DNA of 64,000 nt from Parundibacterium terreum (GTDB taxonomy: Bacteria; Pseudomonadota; Gammaproteobacteria; Burkholderiales; Burkholderiaceae_D): assembly GCF_014636315.1 (NCBI RefSeq), contig NZ_BMED01000005.1, positions 434,001-498,000 on the forward strand. The letters are read 5' to 3'. Shown one piece after another: positions 37,490-46,124 of this stretch. A program made the translations under genes and the position numbers. Every line of letters begins with the position of its first letter. Position 1 is the stretch's first letter. A model generated the notes under the pieces. The model saw only the letters and a list, made by a program, of their open reading frames with translations. It did no database searches and was not told the DNA's origin.

Positions 37490-37993
37490 CTATCTTGCCG
37501 GCAGCTTCCAGTCCGGCCGGATAAAATGGCAGGTATAGCCGTTAGGGATGCGTTCGAGGTAGTCCTGATGTTCCGGCTCTGCTTCCCAGAAAGGGCCTAC
37601 TGCCGCCAGTTCCGTCACTACTTTTCCTGGCCATAGTCCACTGGCATCCACATCGGCGATGGTATTTTCAGCGGTTTTTTTCTGTTCTTCGCTGGCATAA
37701 AAAATTGCCGAACGATAGCTCATGCCACGGTCGTTGCCTTGCCTGTCCTTGGTCGTTGGGTCATGGATCTGGAAGAAAAATTCCAGCAGCTTTCGGTAGC
37801 TGATTCTTTGCGGATCGAAAATGATTTCAATGGCTTCAGCATGGGTGCCGTGATTGCGATAGGTGGCGTTTGCAACATCGCCGCCTGAATAACCAACCCG
37901 CGTGGAGATCACTCCATCGTATTTGCGGATCAGATCCTGCATTCCCCAAAAGCAACCTCCGGCGAATACTGCACGTTCAGTTTGCGTAGTCAT
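37490..37993 (-). CDS. msrA: Peptide methionine-S-sulfoxide reductase
   Basis: 167 residues from the ATG at 37993, which has GGAAG upstream; the longer frame to 38053 is not conserved. The catalytic Cys is in [11 protein letters not shown] near residue 13. [13 protein letters not shown] and [11 protein letters not shown] are the substrate-site segments. It repairs S-methionine sulfoxide in proteins with thioredoxin. No recycling CxxC at the C-terminus is seen. Single-gene unit. Confidence 0.95.
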   Translation of the reverse strand: MTTQTERAVFAGGCFWGMQDLIRKYDGVISTRVGYSGGDVANATYRNHGTHAEAIEIIFDPQRISYRKLLEFFFQIHDPTTKDRQGNDRGMSYRSAIFYASEEQKKTAENTIADVDASGLWPGKVVTELAAVGPFWEAEPEHQDYLERIPNGYTCHFIRPDWKLPAR

Positions 37994-38405
37994 ATCACTT
38001 CCATTCTCTGATTGATTAAAACGATTAAACTCCTGCATTTTCCAGCTCGGCACCCAGGTTAAGGTGCCTCGTCACAGTCTTCGGCTGATGTCATCGGGCC
38101 CAGGTATCTTACCCTGTTCAATAGATGCGCATCTATCTGCGGGCGCTTTGTCAGGGGCTGGAGCAAGCCGTAGAGTGCCATCTGCTAAAACATGGACCAG
38201 AAAACACCTTCTGCCGAGTGGCTAATCTGGGTCCGTTCCGCAAGAATTTCAAGCCTGCCGGCCCTGCAGTTCACCGGAAAATGCAGGCTTTTATACGAAA
38301 AATGATGCACAGATGAGCGGTCTGCTTATATTGAATACAATGCTGCATATGGGAATCCCGTTTTGGGTCCATCGTTTTTAGTTTTACTATTTTTAAGGTT
38401 AGCTC
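37994..38405. other. Intergenic region between msrA and polB
   Basis: About 410 bases with no recognisable gene. It contains a perfect 12-bp palindrome AGATGCGCATCT close to 38123 and a terminator-like stem AAGCCTGC/GCAGGCTT (38251-38290) followed by TT. An unremarkable 63-codon frame overlaps these. No LexA box (CTG-N10-CAG) was found before polB, although polB is SOS-controlled in E. coli. Confidence 0.4.
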
Positions 38406-40775
38406 TTGGCTTCGTCTTTGCAACAAGGATTCATTCTTACCCGCCATTGGCGGGATACCTCCGCCGGAACTGAAATTGAGTTCTGGGTCGTGACGGACGA
38501 CGGCCCCCGCAAAATTTTGCTCAGGGCCCAGACTTCCGTGGCCTTTGCAAAAGCGGCGCAAGGCGCTGCGATAGAACCCTTGTTGTCCCGCATTCCCGGC
38601 GTCAAATTGCAGGATCTGCCGCTGAAGACCTTTCATCAGGAACCGGTGCTCGGCGTTTATTGCAAACAATATAAGCAATTGCTGCGCTTGGAAAAAACGC
38701 TGAAAGAAAACGGTATCCCAATGTTTGAAGCAGATGTCAGGCCTGCGGAGCGTTATCTGATGGAGCGCTTCATCACTGCCTCGGTGCAGATCGAGGGCGG
38801 GCAACCGGATGGCATGACGATACTGGATTGCAAGTTAAAGCCGGACATTGACTACCGGCCCACGCTGAAAATGGTTTCTCTGGACATAGAAACCAGTGCG
38901 CATGAGGATTTGTATTCGATCGCGGTGGAGGGGTGCGGCGACCGGCGGGTTTTCATGATAGGCCCGGCACCCGGTGAACAGCCGGCCCTGGATTTTGCGC
39001 TCGAATACTGCGACGGGCCGCAGGAGCTGATAGAAAAACTCAATGCCTGGTTTGTGGAGTACGACCCGGACGTGATTGCCGGCTGGAGCCTGATACAGTT
39101 TGATCTTCGCGTGTTGCAAAAGCAGGCGGACAAATTCAAAGTGCCTTTGTTACTGGGCCGGGAGGGGCGACCGACAGAGTGGCGGCAGCACGGCACGCGA
39201 AAAGGGCATCTGTTCGCGCCGACGCCGGGACGCATGGTGATAGACGGGATAGAGGCTTTAAGAAGTGCCAACTGGACCTTTCCTTCGTTCAGCCTGGAAA
39301 ACGTATCCCAGACCATGCTGGGAGAGGGGAAGTCCATCGATAATCCCTATGACAGGATGGATGAAATCGAGCGGCGTTTTCATCAGGATAAAACTGCGCT
39401 GGCCCGCTACAACCTGAAAGACTGCGAGCTGGTGACCCGCATATTTGCCAAGGCAAAACTGCTGGAATTCCTGATAGAACGCGCGAATGTGACCGGGCTG
39501 CAGGCAGACCACTTCGGCGGCTCCATTGCGGCGTTCAGCCATCATTATCTGCCCCGCATGCATCGGGAGGGCTATGTGGCGCCTAATACCGGGGAAATTG
39601 CCGCAAGCTCGTATCCCGGCGGTTTTGTGATGGATTCTCAGCCGGGGCTCTATGACTCCGTCATGGTACTGGATTACAAAAGCCTGTACGCATCCATCAT
39701 CCGTACCTTCCTGGTTGATCCTATCGGCCTGGCCGAGGGAGCGGTCGCGACGGATGCGGTGACGACAGTGCCCGGGCCCAAGGGTACGCTCTTTTCCCGT
39801 GACAAACATTGCCTGCCCGCGATCGTGGCGGAAATCTGGCGGCGCAGGGATATTGCAAAACAGCAGAAAAATGAGCCTTTGTCGCAAACCCTGAAGTTGT
39901 TGATGAATTCTTTCAGCGGCGTGCTCGGGGCCAGCGATTGCCGTTTTTTTAATCCCGACCTGGTATCGGCCATCACCTTGCGGGGCCATGAAATCATGAA
40001 GCAGACCAGGTTGCTGGTCGAGGCGCAGGGCTATGACGTCATCTATGGCGACACCGATTCCATCTTCGTTTCCCTGAAGCAGAGGCATAGCGAACCTGAT
40101 GCTCTGAAGATAGGGCAAGGTTTGGCCGAGAATATCAATCAGTGGTGGAAGCAAAGCCTGAAAGAAAATCTGGGGCTGGAAAGCTGGCTGGACCTGGAAG
40201 TGGATACGCATTACCAGCGATTTTTCATGCCGACGATACGCGGCGAGGAATATGGCAGCAAGAAAAGATATGCCGGCCTGGTGACGACCCCATCAGGCAA
40301 GGAGGAGATCGTCTTTCGTGGCCTGGAAAACGTGCGTAGCGACTGGACGCCGCTGGCACAAAGGTTTCAGCAGGAGTTGCTGATGCGGATTTTTAAATCC
40401 GAACCGTATCAGGACTTTGTGCGTGATTATGCGCATAAAACGCTGAAGGGCGAATTCGATGATCAGCTTGTGTATCGCAAACGGCTGCGCCGGCGGCTCG
40501 ATGAATATCAAACCCATGTGCCGCCGCATGTGCGTGCTGCCCGGCTGGCGGATGAATTCAACCAGAAACGCCACAGGCCGCTGCAATACCAGAATGGCGG
40601 CTGGATCAATTATGTGATTACACTCAGCGGCCCGGAACCGCTGGAAATAATCGGCTCAAGAATAGACTACGACCATTACCTGAACCGGCAATTGAAGCCG
40701 ATTGCCGATGCCATCCTGACCCCGATGAATGACAGCTTCAGCAATCTCACAACGGCGCAAGCCAGCCTTTTTTAA
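38406..40775 (+). CDS. polB: Family-B DNA polymerase (DNA polymerase II type)
   Basis: 789 residues, normal Pol II length. The start is a TTG with AAGG about seven bases upstream. Exo I is DIETS (D160, E162), Exo III is YNLKDCELV, and the palm carboxylates of motif C are present in YGDTDSIFV (D549, D551); KKRYAGL follows. Three conserved positions differ from the pattern I expect: Exo II reads GWSLIQFDL (S228 for Asn; D233 kept), motif A reads [10 protein letters not shown] (A429 for Pro), and motif B reads NSFSGVLG (S504 for Tyr). The catalytic metal ligands survive, so activity is possible, but fidelity or processivity may be altered. It is a stand-alone gene next to an AHSA1 protein. Confidence 0.92.
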   Translation: MASSLQQGFILTRHWRDTSAGTEIEFWVVTDDGPRKILLRAQTSVAFAKAAQGAAIEPLLSRIPGVKLQDLPLKTFHQEPVLGVYCKQYKQLLRLEKTLKENGIPMFEADVRPAERYLMERFITASVQIEGGQPDGMTILDCKLKPDIDYRPTLKMVSLDIETSAHEDLYSIAVEGCGDRRVFMIGPAPGEQPALDFALEYCDGPQELIEKLNAWFVEYDPDVIAGWSLIQFDLRVLQKQADKFKVPLLLGREGRPTEWRQHGTRKGHLFAPTPGRMVIDGIEALRSANWTFPSFSLENVSQTMLGEGKSIDNPYDRMDEIERRFHQDKTALARYNLKDCELVTRIFAKAKLLEFLIERANVTGLQADHFGGSIAAFSHHYLPRMHREGYVAPNTGEIAASSYPGGFVMDSQPGLYDSVMVLDYKSLYASIIRTFLVDPIGLAEGAVATDAVTTVPGPKGTLFSRDKHCLPAIVAEIWRRRDIAKQQKNEPLSQTLKLLMNSFSGVLGASDCRFFNPDLVSAITLRGHEIMKQTRLLVEAQGYDVIYGDTDSIFVSLKQRHSEPDALKIGQGLAENINQWWKQSLKENLGLESWLDLEVDTHYQRFFMPTIRGEEYGSKKRYAGLVTTPSGKEEIVFRGLENVRSDWTPLAQRFQQELLMRIFKSEPYQDFVRDYAHKTLKGEFDDQLVYRKRLRRRLDEYQTHVPPHVRAARLADEFNQKRHRPLQYQNGGWINYVITLSGPEPLEIIGSRIDYDHYLNRQLKPIADAILTPMNDSFSNLTTAQASLF

Positions 40776-40784
40776 GCGGAGGGG

Positions 40785-41294
40785 CTAACTGGATTGCCTT
40801 TGCAAATACTCTGTCAACTGGTCGAAGGTGCCGCCATAGCCTTCACCCAATGACGCATGCAACTCTTCAAAGTAGGTGCGTTCCGCTTGCGTCGCGCCAA
40901 AGGGTTCTACCCTTAGCGTTACCGTGGTTTGTCCGGCGTGTTCGGTGAAGCTGACGGAATTCTGGATTTCCATCGGACACACATCACTGAAAGGCGCGCG
41001 TGCGATACCGCAATCTTCGTTGGCGAAAGAATTCAGCCAGACCATGCCTTGCTGCGCATTGATTTCCCGGTAATTGAAGCGGCCCCACATCGGCGGTGCG
41101 CCGTCGAAATTCATTGCATAGTGGAAGAAGCCTCCCGGCCTGAATTCAAAGCGTTTGATGTCCAGAGTGCAGCCCTTGGGCCCCCACCAGTGCTGAAGCT
41201 GCTCAGGATCGCTCCAGGCCTGCCATACGATAGCCAACGGCAGCTTGAACTGGCGCGTAATAACGAAAGTGCTGCGGTCATCAACTGCGGACAT
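40785..41294 (-). CDS. SRPBCC/AHSA1 domain protein
   Basis: 169 residues of the Bet v1-like AHSA1 fold: RQFKLPLAIVWQAWSDPEQLQHWWGPKG is the family start, GGFFHYAMNFDG and a C-terminal amphipathic helix (LGEGYGGTFDQLTEYL) follow. A hydrophobic cavity for a small ligand is expected. It overlaps the ArsR-type regulator by 14 bp, the usual paired arrangement, so both are translated together from the palindrome-bearing promoter. Confidence 0.88.
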   Translation of the reverse strand: MSAVDDRSTFVITRQFKLPLAIVWQAWSDPEQLQHWWGPKGCTLDIKRFEFRPGGFFHYAMNFDGAPPMWGRFNYREINAQQGMVWLNSFANEDCGIARAPFSDVCPMEIQNSVSFTEHAGQTTVTLRVEPFGATQAERTYFEELHASLGEGYGGTFDQLTEYLQRQSS

Positions 41295-41640
41295 TTTTCT
41301 TTCCTTTCATAGCGGGTACCTGGGTGGATTGTAAAAATGCATCCAGCCGTTCAAAGCTGTCTTCCCATAGATTACGATAGGCCTCCAGCCAGCGCGCGAC
41401 ATCTTGCAGGCGTGCAGCTTCCAGGCGGCATGGGCGTGATTGTGCTGCCCTGGCGCGTGAAATCAGGCCGGCATGCTCTAGTACTTTCAGATGCTTGGAA
41501 ATGGCAGGCTGCGTCATATCAAACGGTTCTGCCAACTCGTTAACTGTTGCCTCTCCGGCAGCGAGCCGCGCCAGTATTGCGCGTCGCGTGGGGTCGGAGA
41601 GCGCGGCGAATGCCAGGTCAAGTTTGTCGGAGTGATTCAT
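41281..41640 (-). CDS. ArsR family transcriptional regulator
   Basis: 119 residues. Winged helix: LSDPTRRAILARLAAGEATVNELAEPF, then MTQPAISKHLKVLEHAGLI as recognition helix, then the wing with RPCRLEA. The ELCVCDL metal box of arsenic/cadmium sensors is absent, so this is the non-metal subgroup that accompanies AHSA1 proteins. A perfect palindrome sits 21 bases upstream of its start. Confidence 0.9.
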   Translation of the reverse strand: MNHSDKLDLAFAALSDPTRRAILARLAAGEATVNELAEPFDMTQPAISKHLKVLEHAGLISRARAAQSRPCRLEAARLQDVARWLEAYRNLWEDSFERLDAFLQSTQVPAMKGKKNVRS

Positions 41641-41660
41641 GCGGCCTTAATATAGCTTTT

Positions 41661-41674
41661 TAGTTATATAACTA
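41661..41674. promoter_or_regulatory. Perfect palindrome, candidate ArsR operator
   Basis: TAGTTATATAACTA is self-complementary over 14 bases and lies just upstream of the arsR-AHSA1 start. ArsR-type dimers bind AT-rich inverted repeats of this sort; autorepression is inferred. Confidence 0.5.
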
Positions 41675-41846
41675 CTTGGTAATATAGTGCACGCACATTC
41701 AAATGTCAATGATGAGCTGGGAGTAAACCAGGTACAGGAAGATACGTTGTTGAGATGGGGGGGCTGGGAAGCATGCCGTCCGCTCCGTCAAGCGGGCGGC
41801 ATCACCTTATATAGAGCGCTGCGGAGTAGGGGAGCTTTCTTAGGGC

Positions 41847-43535
41847 TTACTCCACATGCTCCACCATCAGTTGCACCCGTGTTACGCCATTGTATTCATT
41901 GGCATCCAGGCGGAAGGCGACTCTGACGGTGCCGGCGAGCGTATCTGTGTGGCCGAACCAGATCGCATCATAGCGCTGGCCGTTTTTTTCCAGCAATAGT
42001 TTCAGATGGCGCTCTTTCAGGATGCGCTGCGAAACCAGTTTGAACTCGTCGCAAAAAATCGGCGGCGCAAATCCTTGGCCCCAGACCTGGCTATCCAGCA
42101 GGCTGATGAAATCCGTCGTGTAATACGCGTCTTCCAGTGCGCCGTCGGTCTCGACGACTCTTTCAAGCTGGTGCTGCTGCAGCCAGCTCTTGCCTACCGC
42201 CTCGAACGCTGCCTGGAAGGCTGGCAAATCGTCCGCGCGTATTGTCAAGCCGGCAGCCATTGCGTGGCCGCCGAATTTCTGGATCAGGCTGGGCGCATGC
42301 TTGGACACCAGGTCCAGCGCATCACGCAGATGAAAGCCCGGAATGGAGCGGCCCGAGCCTTTGATCAAGCCATCGCCGCCGGGCGCGAAGGTGATAGTCG
42401 GGCGGTAGAATTTATCTTTCAGGCGCGAGGCCACGATGCCTATCACGCCCTGGTGCCAGCCCTCATCAAAAACGGTGATCGTGCAACTGTCCTGCGGCTT
42501 GAAGTCGTCCAGCAGGGCCAGGGCGGTGTCCTGCATTTCTGCTTCAATTTCGCGGCGGTCGCGGTTGATGGTGTCCAATTGCTGAGCAATACCCCAGGCG
42601 CGGCCTTCATCGTCGGTCGTCAGGCATTCTATGCCCAGCGCCATGTCGGCCAGCCGGCCGGCCGCGTTCAGGCGCGGGCCCAGCGCAAAACCAAGGTCAA
42701 ATGGGCTGGCATTGCGCGCTTCACGGCTGGCAGCGCGGAACAGGGCTGCGATTCCGGCATGCATGCGGCCGGCGCGCATGCGTTTGATGCCCTGTGCCAC
42801 CAGGATGCGGTTATTGGCATCCAGTTTGACGACGTCGGCAACGGTGCCCAATGCAACCAGATCAAGCAAGGTATCGAGCTTGGGCTGGTTTTGTAAATCG
42901 AAGATGCCGCGTTTGCGCATCTCCGCGCGCAAGGCTAGCAAGACATAAAACATCACGCCTACACCGGCCAGGTTCTTGCTGGGGAAGGCGCAATCCGGCT
43001 GATTGGGATTCACGATAACGCGCGCCTGCGGCAAAGTATCTGCTGGCAAATGGTGATCGGTAACGACGACCTCTATACCTAGCGCATTGGCTGCCGCCAC
43101 GCCGTCTATGCTGGCGATGCCGTTATCGACAGTGACGATGATGTCGGGCGACTTTTCCTTGACAGTGAGTGCGACGATTTCCGGCGTCAGGCCGTAGCCG
43201 TATTCGAAACGGTTGGGCACGATATAGTCCACCTCGGCCCCCAGCATGCGCAAACCGCGCAGGCCGACAGCGCAGGCGGTGGCGCCGTCGCAATCATAGT
43301 CGGCAACGATCACCATGCGTTTGTGCTGCGCAATGGCGTCGGCCAGGAACACGGCTGCCTTGTCTATATGCAGCAAGCCCGTGGGGGGTATCAGCGAATT
43401 CAGCTCAGTCGCCAGTTCTGCTGTTTCTTTAGTGCCGCGTGCAGCGTACAGCCTTGCCAGCACAGGATGGATGCCGTTCTGGCGCAACATTTCCGAGTCG
43501 CGCAGCGAATAAGGGCGAGTAGTGATGCGTGTCAT
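41847..43535 (-). CDS. recJ: Single-stranded-DNA-specific exonuclease RecJ
   Basis: 562 residues from the ATG at 43535. 5'-3' exonuclease of recombination and mismatch repair. DHH-domain motifs VADYDCDGATA, VTVDNGIAS and VTDHHLPAD supply the metal ligands; GGHAMAAGLTI is the DHHA1 motif, and the OB-fold domain ends the protein. Its ATG overlaps the stop of the upstream rpfE-like gene (ATGA), indicating coupling. Downstream, a 12-bp-stem hairpin (41773-41802) without a U-run lies about 45 bases after the stop. Confidence 0.95.
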   Translation of the reverse strand: MTRITTRPYSLRDSEMLRQNGIHPVLARLYAARGTKETAELATELNSLIPPTGLLHIDKAAVFLADAIAQHKRMVIVADYDCDGATACAVGLRGLRMLGAEVDYIVPNRFEYGYGLTPEIVALTVKEKSPDIIVTVDNGIASIDGVAAANALGIEVVVTDHHLPADTLPQARVIVNPNQPDCAFPSKNLAGVGVMFYVLLALRAEMRKRGIFDLQNQPKLDTLLDLVALGTVADVVKLDANNRILVAQGIKRMRAGRMHAGIAALFRAASREARNASPFDLGFALGPRLNAAGRLADMALGIECLTTDDEGRAWGIAQQLDTINRDRREIEAEMQDTALALLDDFKPQDSCTITVFDEGWHQGVIGIVASRLKDKFYRPTITFAPGGDGLIKGSGRSIPGFHLRDALDLVSKHAPSLIQKFGGHAMAAGLTIRADDLPAFQAAFEAVGKSWLQQHQLERVVETDGALEDAYYTTDFISLLDSQVWGQGFAPPIFCDEFKLVSQRILKERHLKLLLEKNGQRYDAIWFGHTDTLAGTVRVAFRLDANEYNGVTRVQLMVEHVE

Positions 43536-44554
43536 TGGCTGGCCAGCGAAGTAAGCGGTTTCAGGGAGGGTTTGATCCAGAATTTGCGCAGCGACCACGG
43601 GCTGACGGAAAATTCCGCGAGGGTGGTGGCATCGCTGACCTGCAAATTCAGGCTGGATAACTGGCCGCCTTGCAATGCCGCCGCCAGCGGCACAAACCAG
43701 GATGCTTCCAGTGCATGCATCTGGTCCAGCCAGGAGGCCCAGTCTTCGTTGAGCGCAGGCTCCAGCAATTGATCCAGCAAGATGGATTTATCTTTTGTCG
43801 CCAGCGCGCTCTCCAGGCTGGAATGAGGGCGGTATATCGCCTGGCGTTCAAGGGCGCGCGAACTGCCTCCCCATAGCCAGACTGAATTGACCGGCCTCAT
43901 GCCTTGCATTTCGCGATCGGTGTTGACCTTGTCGGTGAACCACTGCATCTGGATTTCATTTTGCAGCTTGCGCCACTGCAGCTCATTGTCTCCCTTGGCC
44001 ATCCAGATATCGATATTGTGGCCGCAGGCCGCGTCGGGTGTCGCGGTTTGCATGCCTGCCCATTCATCGGCGCGCAGGAACCAGGTCGTGGCGTTGCCAT
44101 ATACCAGTTCCTTACCCAGTTCATTGCAAATGACCAGCGCTGACGCAAACAAGGCTTTGGATTCAACGTCAGCCAGTTCCAGGCGACGCTGATCTGTCAG
44201 CACCAGATGGTCGCGGGCGATATGGATGTGCATGGGGCTGAGGGTAAACCAATGCCCGTCGGCGGGATTCAGGCCCAGCGCATGCATTTTGTCGTGCGTG
44301 TCCGCCGGCCCCGAGGTGGCAAATTCTTGTACTTGCCCGGAGCCGCGGTTGCCGCCTGTGCTGCTTGCAAACTGTCCCGACAGGACTGCCTCATGCGGCA
44401 ATTGCCGCGAAAATTCTTCAAATTGATGCGTATTGATCGCTTTTGTACGTGAGATCAGCAAAGAAAGTGCCGGGACTTTCAATTCTCGCACCAGATCCGG
44501 CGCAAGGGGCAGAGGGGGGATCGCAAAAGGCAGTACTAATTCTATATGTTTCAT
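43532..44554 (-). CDS. Conserved hypothetical protein upstream of recJ (RpfE-like)
   Basis: 340 residues, no signal peptide or membrane helix. The N-terminus LVLPFAIPPLPLAPDLVREL and the middle GHWFTLSPMHIHIARDHL match a family usually found before recJ in beta- and gammaproteobacteria, sometimes labelled regulatory protein RpfE; some annotate it as a phosphoglycerate-mutase-like protein. No catalytic motif was recognised. The ATGA overlap with recJ is the main functional clue. Confidence 0.75.
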   Translation of the reverse strand: MKHIELVLPFAIPPLPLAPDLVRELKVPALSLLISRTKAINTHQFEEFSRQLPHEAVLSGQFASSTGGNRGSGQVQEFATSGPADTHDKMHALGLNPADGHWFTLSPMHIHIARDHLVLTDQRRLELADVESKALFASALVICNELGKELVYGNATTWFLRADEWAGMQTATPDAACGHNIDIWMAKGDNELQWRKLQNEIQMQWFTDKVNTDREMQGMRPVNSVWLWGGSSRALERQAIYRPHSSLESALATKDKSILLDQLLEPALNEDWASWLDQMHALEASWFVPLAAALQGGQLSSLNLQVSDATTLAEFSVSPWSLRKFWIKPSLKPLTSLASQ

Positions 44555-44645
44555 GCCGCCATTTTAGGGCAAACGGCGGAGCTAGTCTAAAAATCTGCCG
44601 CAAAGACCGGCCTGGGCGATCTCTGTGACAGATTTTTCTTTGTTT

Positions 44646-45299
44646 TCAGTCGCTTACCGCAAACAAGCCCAATGTCGCGATAGGCAGCAACGAGGCCCAG
44701 AAATGAAAGTGCACATAGCCATAGGCGCCGCCGATTGCACCCAGCCCAAAGGCGACAATAGGCCACAGGAACTTGCTGATCCTGCCTCGCACTGCTGTGT
44801 CGGCGCTGCCGCGCAAGATGTCCACCAGGTCAATCACCAGTTGCGTCACATTGCCTGTCATGACCGTGGTGGGTGCGATATCGCTCAGCACGAGCCTGCT
44901 GGCTGCATTTTGCACGCCCATCGCTGCTGCGCCGGACATGCCGGCAAGCAGCACTACCAAGGTGTCGTTTGACTGGAGCGGCAGCGCAAAATATCCCAGC
45001 AGCATGAATGCCGTCAGAAAGGCAATCTGCACTGCAAACAAGGTGCGTACAGGGGCCTTGCCGCTGCGCTCCAGCCAGATCACGATCATCCGCGTCAAAG
45101 CCACGGCGCCAACAAAGGACGGGAATGCCAGGAATTTGATCAGCACACCGTGCGAGGGCCGGGCAAGCTCACTGCCTATTAGTACAAAGTTGCCTGTGAC
45201 GTGGGCGGTGAACAGGCCAAATAGCGACACGAAACCCAGGGTATCCACATAGCCGGCGGTAAATCCCAGGCCTATGCCCAGCGCTTTATTCTGGCTCAT
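44646..45299 (-). CDS. DUF1275 (YoaK-type) membrane protein
   Basis: 217 residues, about six hydrophobic helices. GFTAGYVDTLGFVSLFGLFTAHVTGN is the family signature and APTTVMTGNVTQLVIDL the second conserved part. Function unknown. Its ATG overlaps the DoxX stop by 4 bp; it is the last gene of the run starting at 48780. Confidence 0.88.
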   Translation of the reverse strand: MSQNKALGIGLGFTAGYVDTLGFVSLFGLFTAHVTGNFVLIGSELARPSHGVLIKFLAFPSFVGAVALTRMIVIWLERSGKAPVRTLFAVQIAFLTAFMLLGYFALPLQSNDTLVVLLAGMSGAAAMGVQNAASRLVLSDIAPTTVMTGNVTQLVIDLVDILRGSADTAVRGRISKFLWPIVAFGLGAIGGAYGYVHFHFWASLLPIATLGLFAVSD

Positions 45300-45715
45300 G
45301 CGCGGCCCCTTTGTGCGTCGATGGAATAGCGGCCAGGGCCTGCCAGCGCAATGGCGCCAAATACGATCAACAGCAGCCAGCCGAATTGGCCTTCTGCGAT
45401 ACTCCAGTCAGGATGCACGGCCAGCATTGCCACCGCCAGCAAGCCAATGACCGGCAGCGCCGCCAGACGGGTCAGCACGCCAAGTGCAATCAATATCGGG
45501 CAAAACACTTCGGCAAAGATGGCGAACCACAGTGAAAAGGCGCGCCCCATATTGAACGGGTCTTCTATATGCTGCAGCTCGGTGCTGTAGTGCAGGACCT
45601 TGGGCAGGCCGTGCACGTAAAACAGCAGCAAGGCGCCTGTGAGGCGTAAATACAGCAGGCCGAGGTCAGGGCTGGAGAAAATCGGATTTTTTTGTATTCT
45701 GGATGCGGTTTGCAT
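45296..45715 (-). CDS. DoxX family membrane protein
   Basis: 139 residues with four predicted helices. LLYLRLTGALLLFYVHGLPKV and LWFAIFAEVFCPILIALGVLTR are typical DoxX segments. Some relatives take part in redox or thiosulfate metabolism; the role here is unknown. Located between XapX and DUF1275 genes in a tight operon. Confidence 0.87.
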   Translation of the reverse strand: MQTASRIQKNPIFSSPDLGLLYLRLTGALLLFYVHGLPKVLHYSTELQHIEDPFNMGRAFSLWFAIFAEVFCPILIALGVLTRLAALPVIGLLAVAMLAVHPDWSIAEGQFGWLLLIVFGAIALAGPGRYSIDAQRGRA

Positions 45716-45732
45716 GTAAATGTTCTCTCAGT

Positions 45733-45885
45733 TCAGGTGAAATTTCCGGCGATGACAAAGCCTGCGGTCATCGCGACTACCAGCAGTGCGCCTATAGGCG
45801 TGGGAGGAGCTGGGGAGGGGATGTCCAGCCAGCGGCACAATGCGCCTATCGCCAAACCCAAAATGCCTCCTATCAGTACGTCCAT
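45733..45885 (-). CDS. XapX domain protein (DUF1427)
   Basis: 50 residues from the ATG at 45885 (GAGAGGA upstream). Two short helices, VLIGGILGLAIGALCRWLDI and PTPIGALLVVAMTAGFVIAG, joined by the PSPAPP turn that defines XapX. Function unknown. Two bases separate it from a second XapX gene. Confidence 0.85.
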   Translation of the reverse strand: MDVLIGGILGLAIGALCRWLDIPSPAPPTPIGALLVVAMTAGFVIAGNFT

Positions 45886-45887
45886 GA

Positions 45888-46112
45888 TTATTTCCTCTCT
45901 TTTTCTATTGCGTGCCCGGCGCACAGCGATTTGTTTTTTGCGGCGTTTGCAGCGCAGTAGCGATCAACCAGCCAATAGCCGAGGCTCATCGTGAACACCA
46001 GCAAAGCGCCGGTCAGTACCGGTGGCGAAGGCACGGGAATATGCAGTAGTTTGCAGCCCACGCCTGTCACAAACGAAATGATCAAGCCCAGCAATACTTT
46101 GGAATAAGACAT
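45888..46112 (-). CDS. XapX domain protein with C-terminal tail
   Basis: 74 residues. Same layout as its neighbour: KVLLGLIISFVTGVGCKLLHI, the PVPSPP turn, then LTGALLVFTMSLGYWLVD. It adds a charged tail with two cysteines (RYCAANAAKNKSLCAGH). The pair probably arose by tandem duplication and may form a hetero-oligomer in the membrane. Confidence 0.83.
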   Translation of the reverse strand: MSYSKVLLGLIISFVTGVGCKLLHIPVPSPPVLTGALLVFTMSLGYWLVDRYCAANAAKNKSLCAGHAIEKERK

Positions 46113-46124
46113 GACGGCCCCCGG

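Noticed and set aside
38300-38405. LexA operator before polB
   Set aside because: No CTG-N10-CAG match; TTATATTGAATACA is only AT-rich.
39258-40211. 317-codon open frame antisense to polB
   Set aside because: The plus strand encodes a clear polymerase here; the antisense product has no recognisable features.
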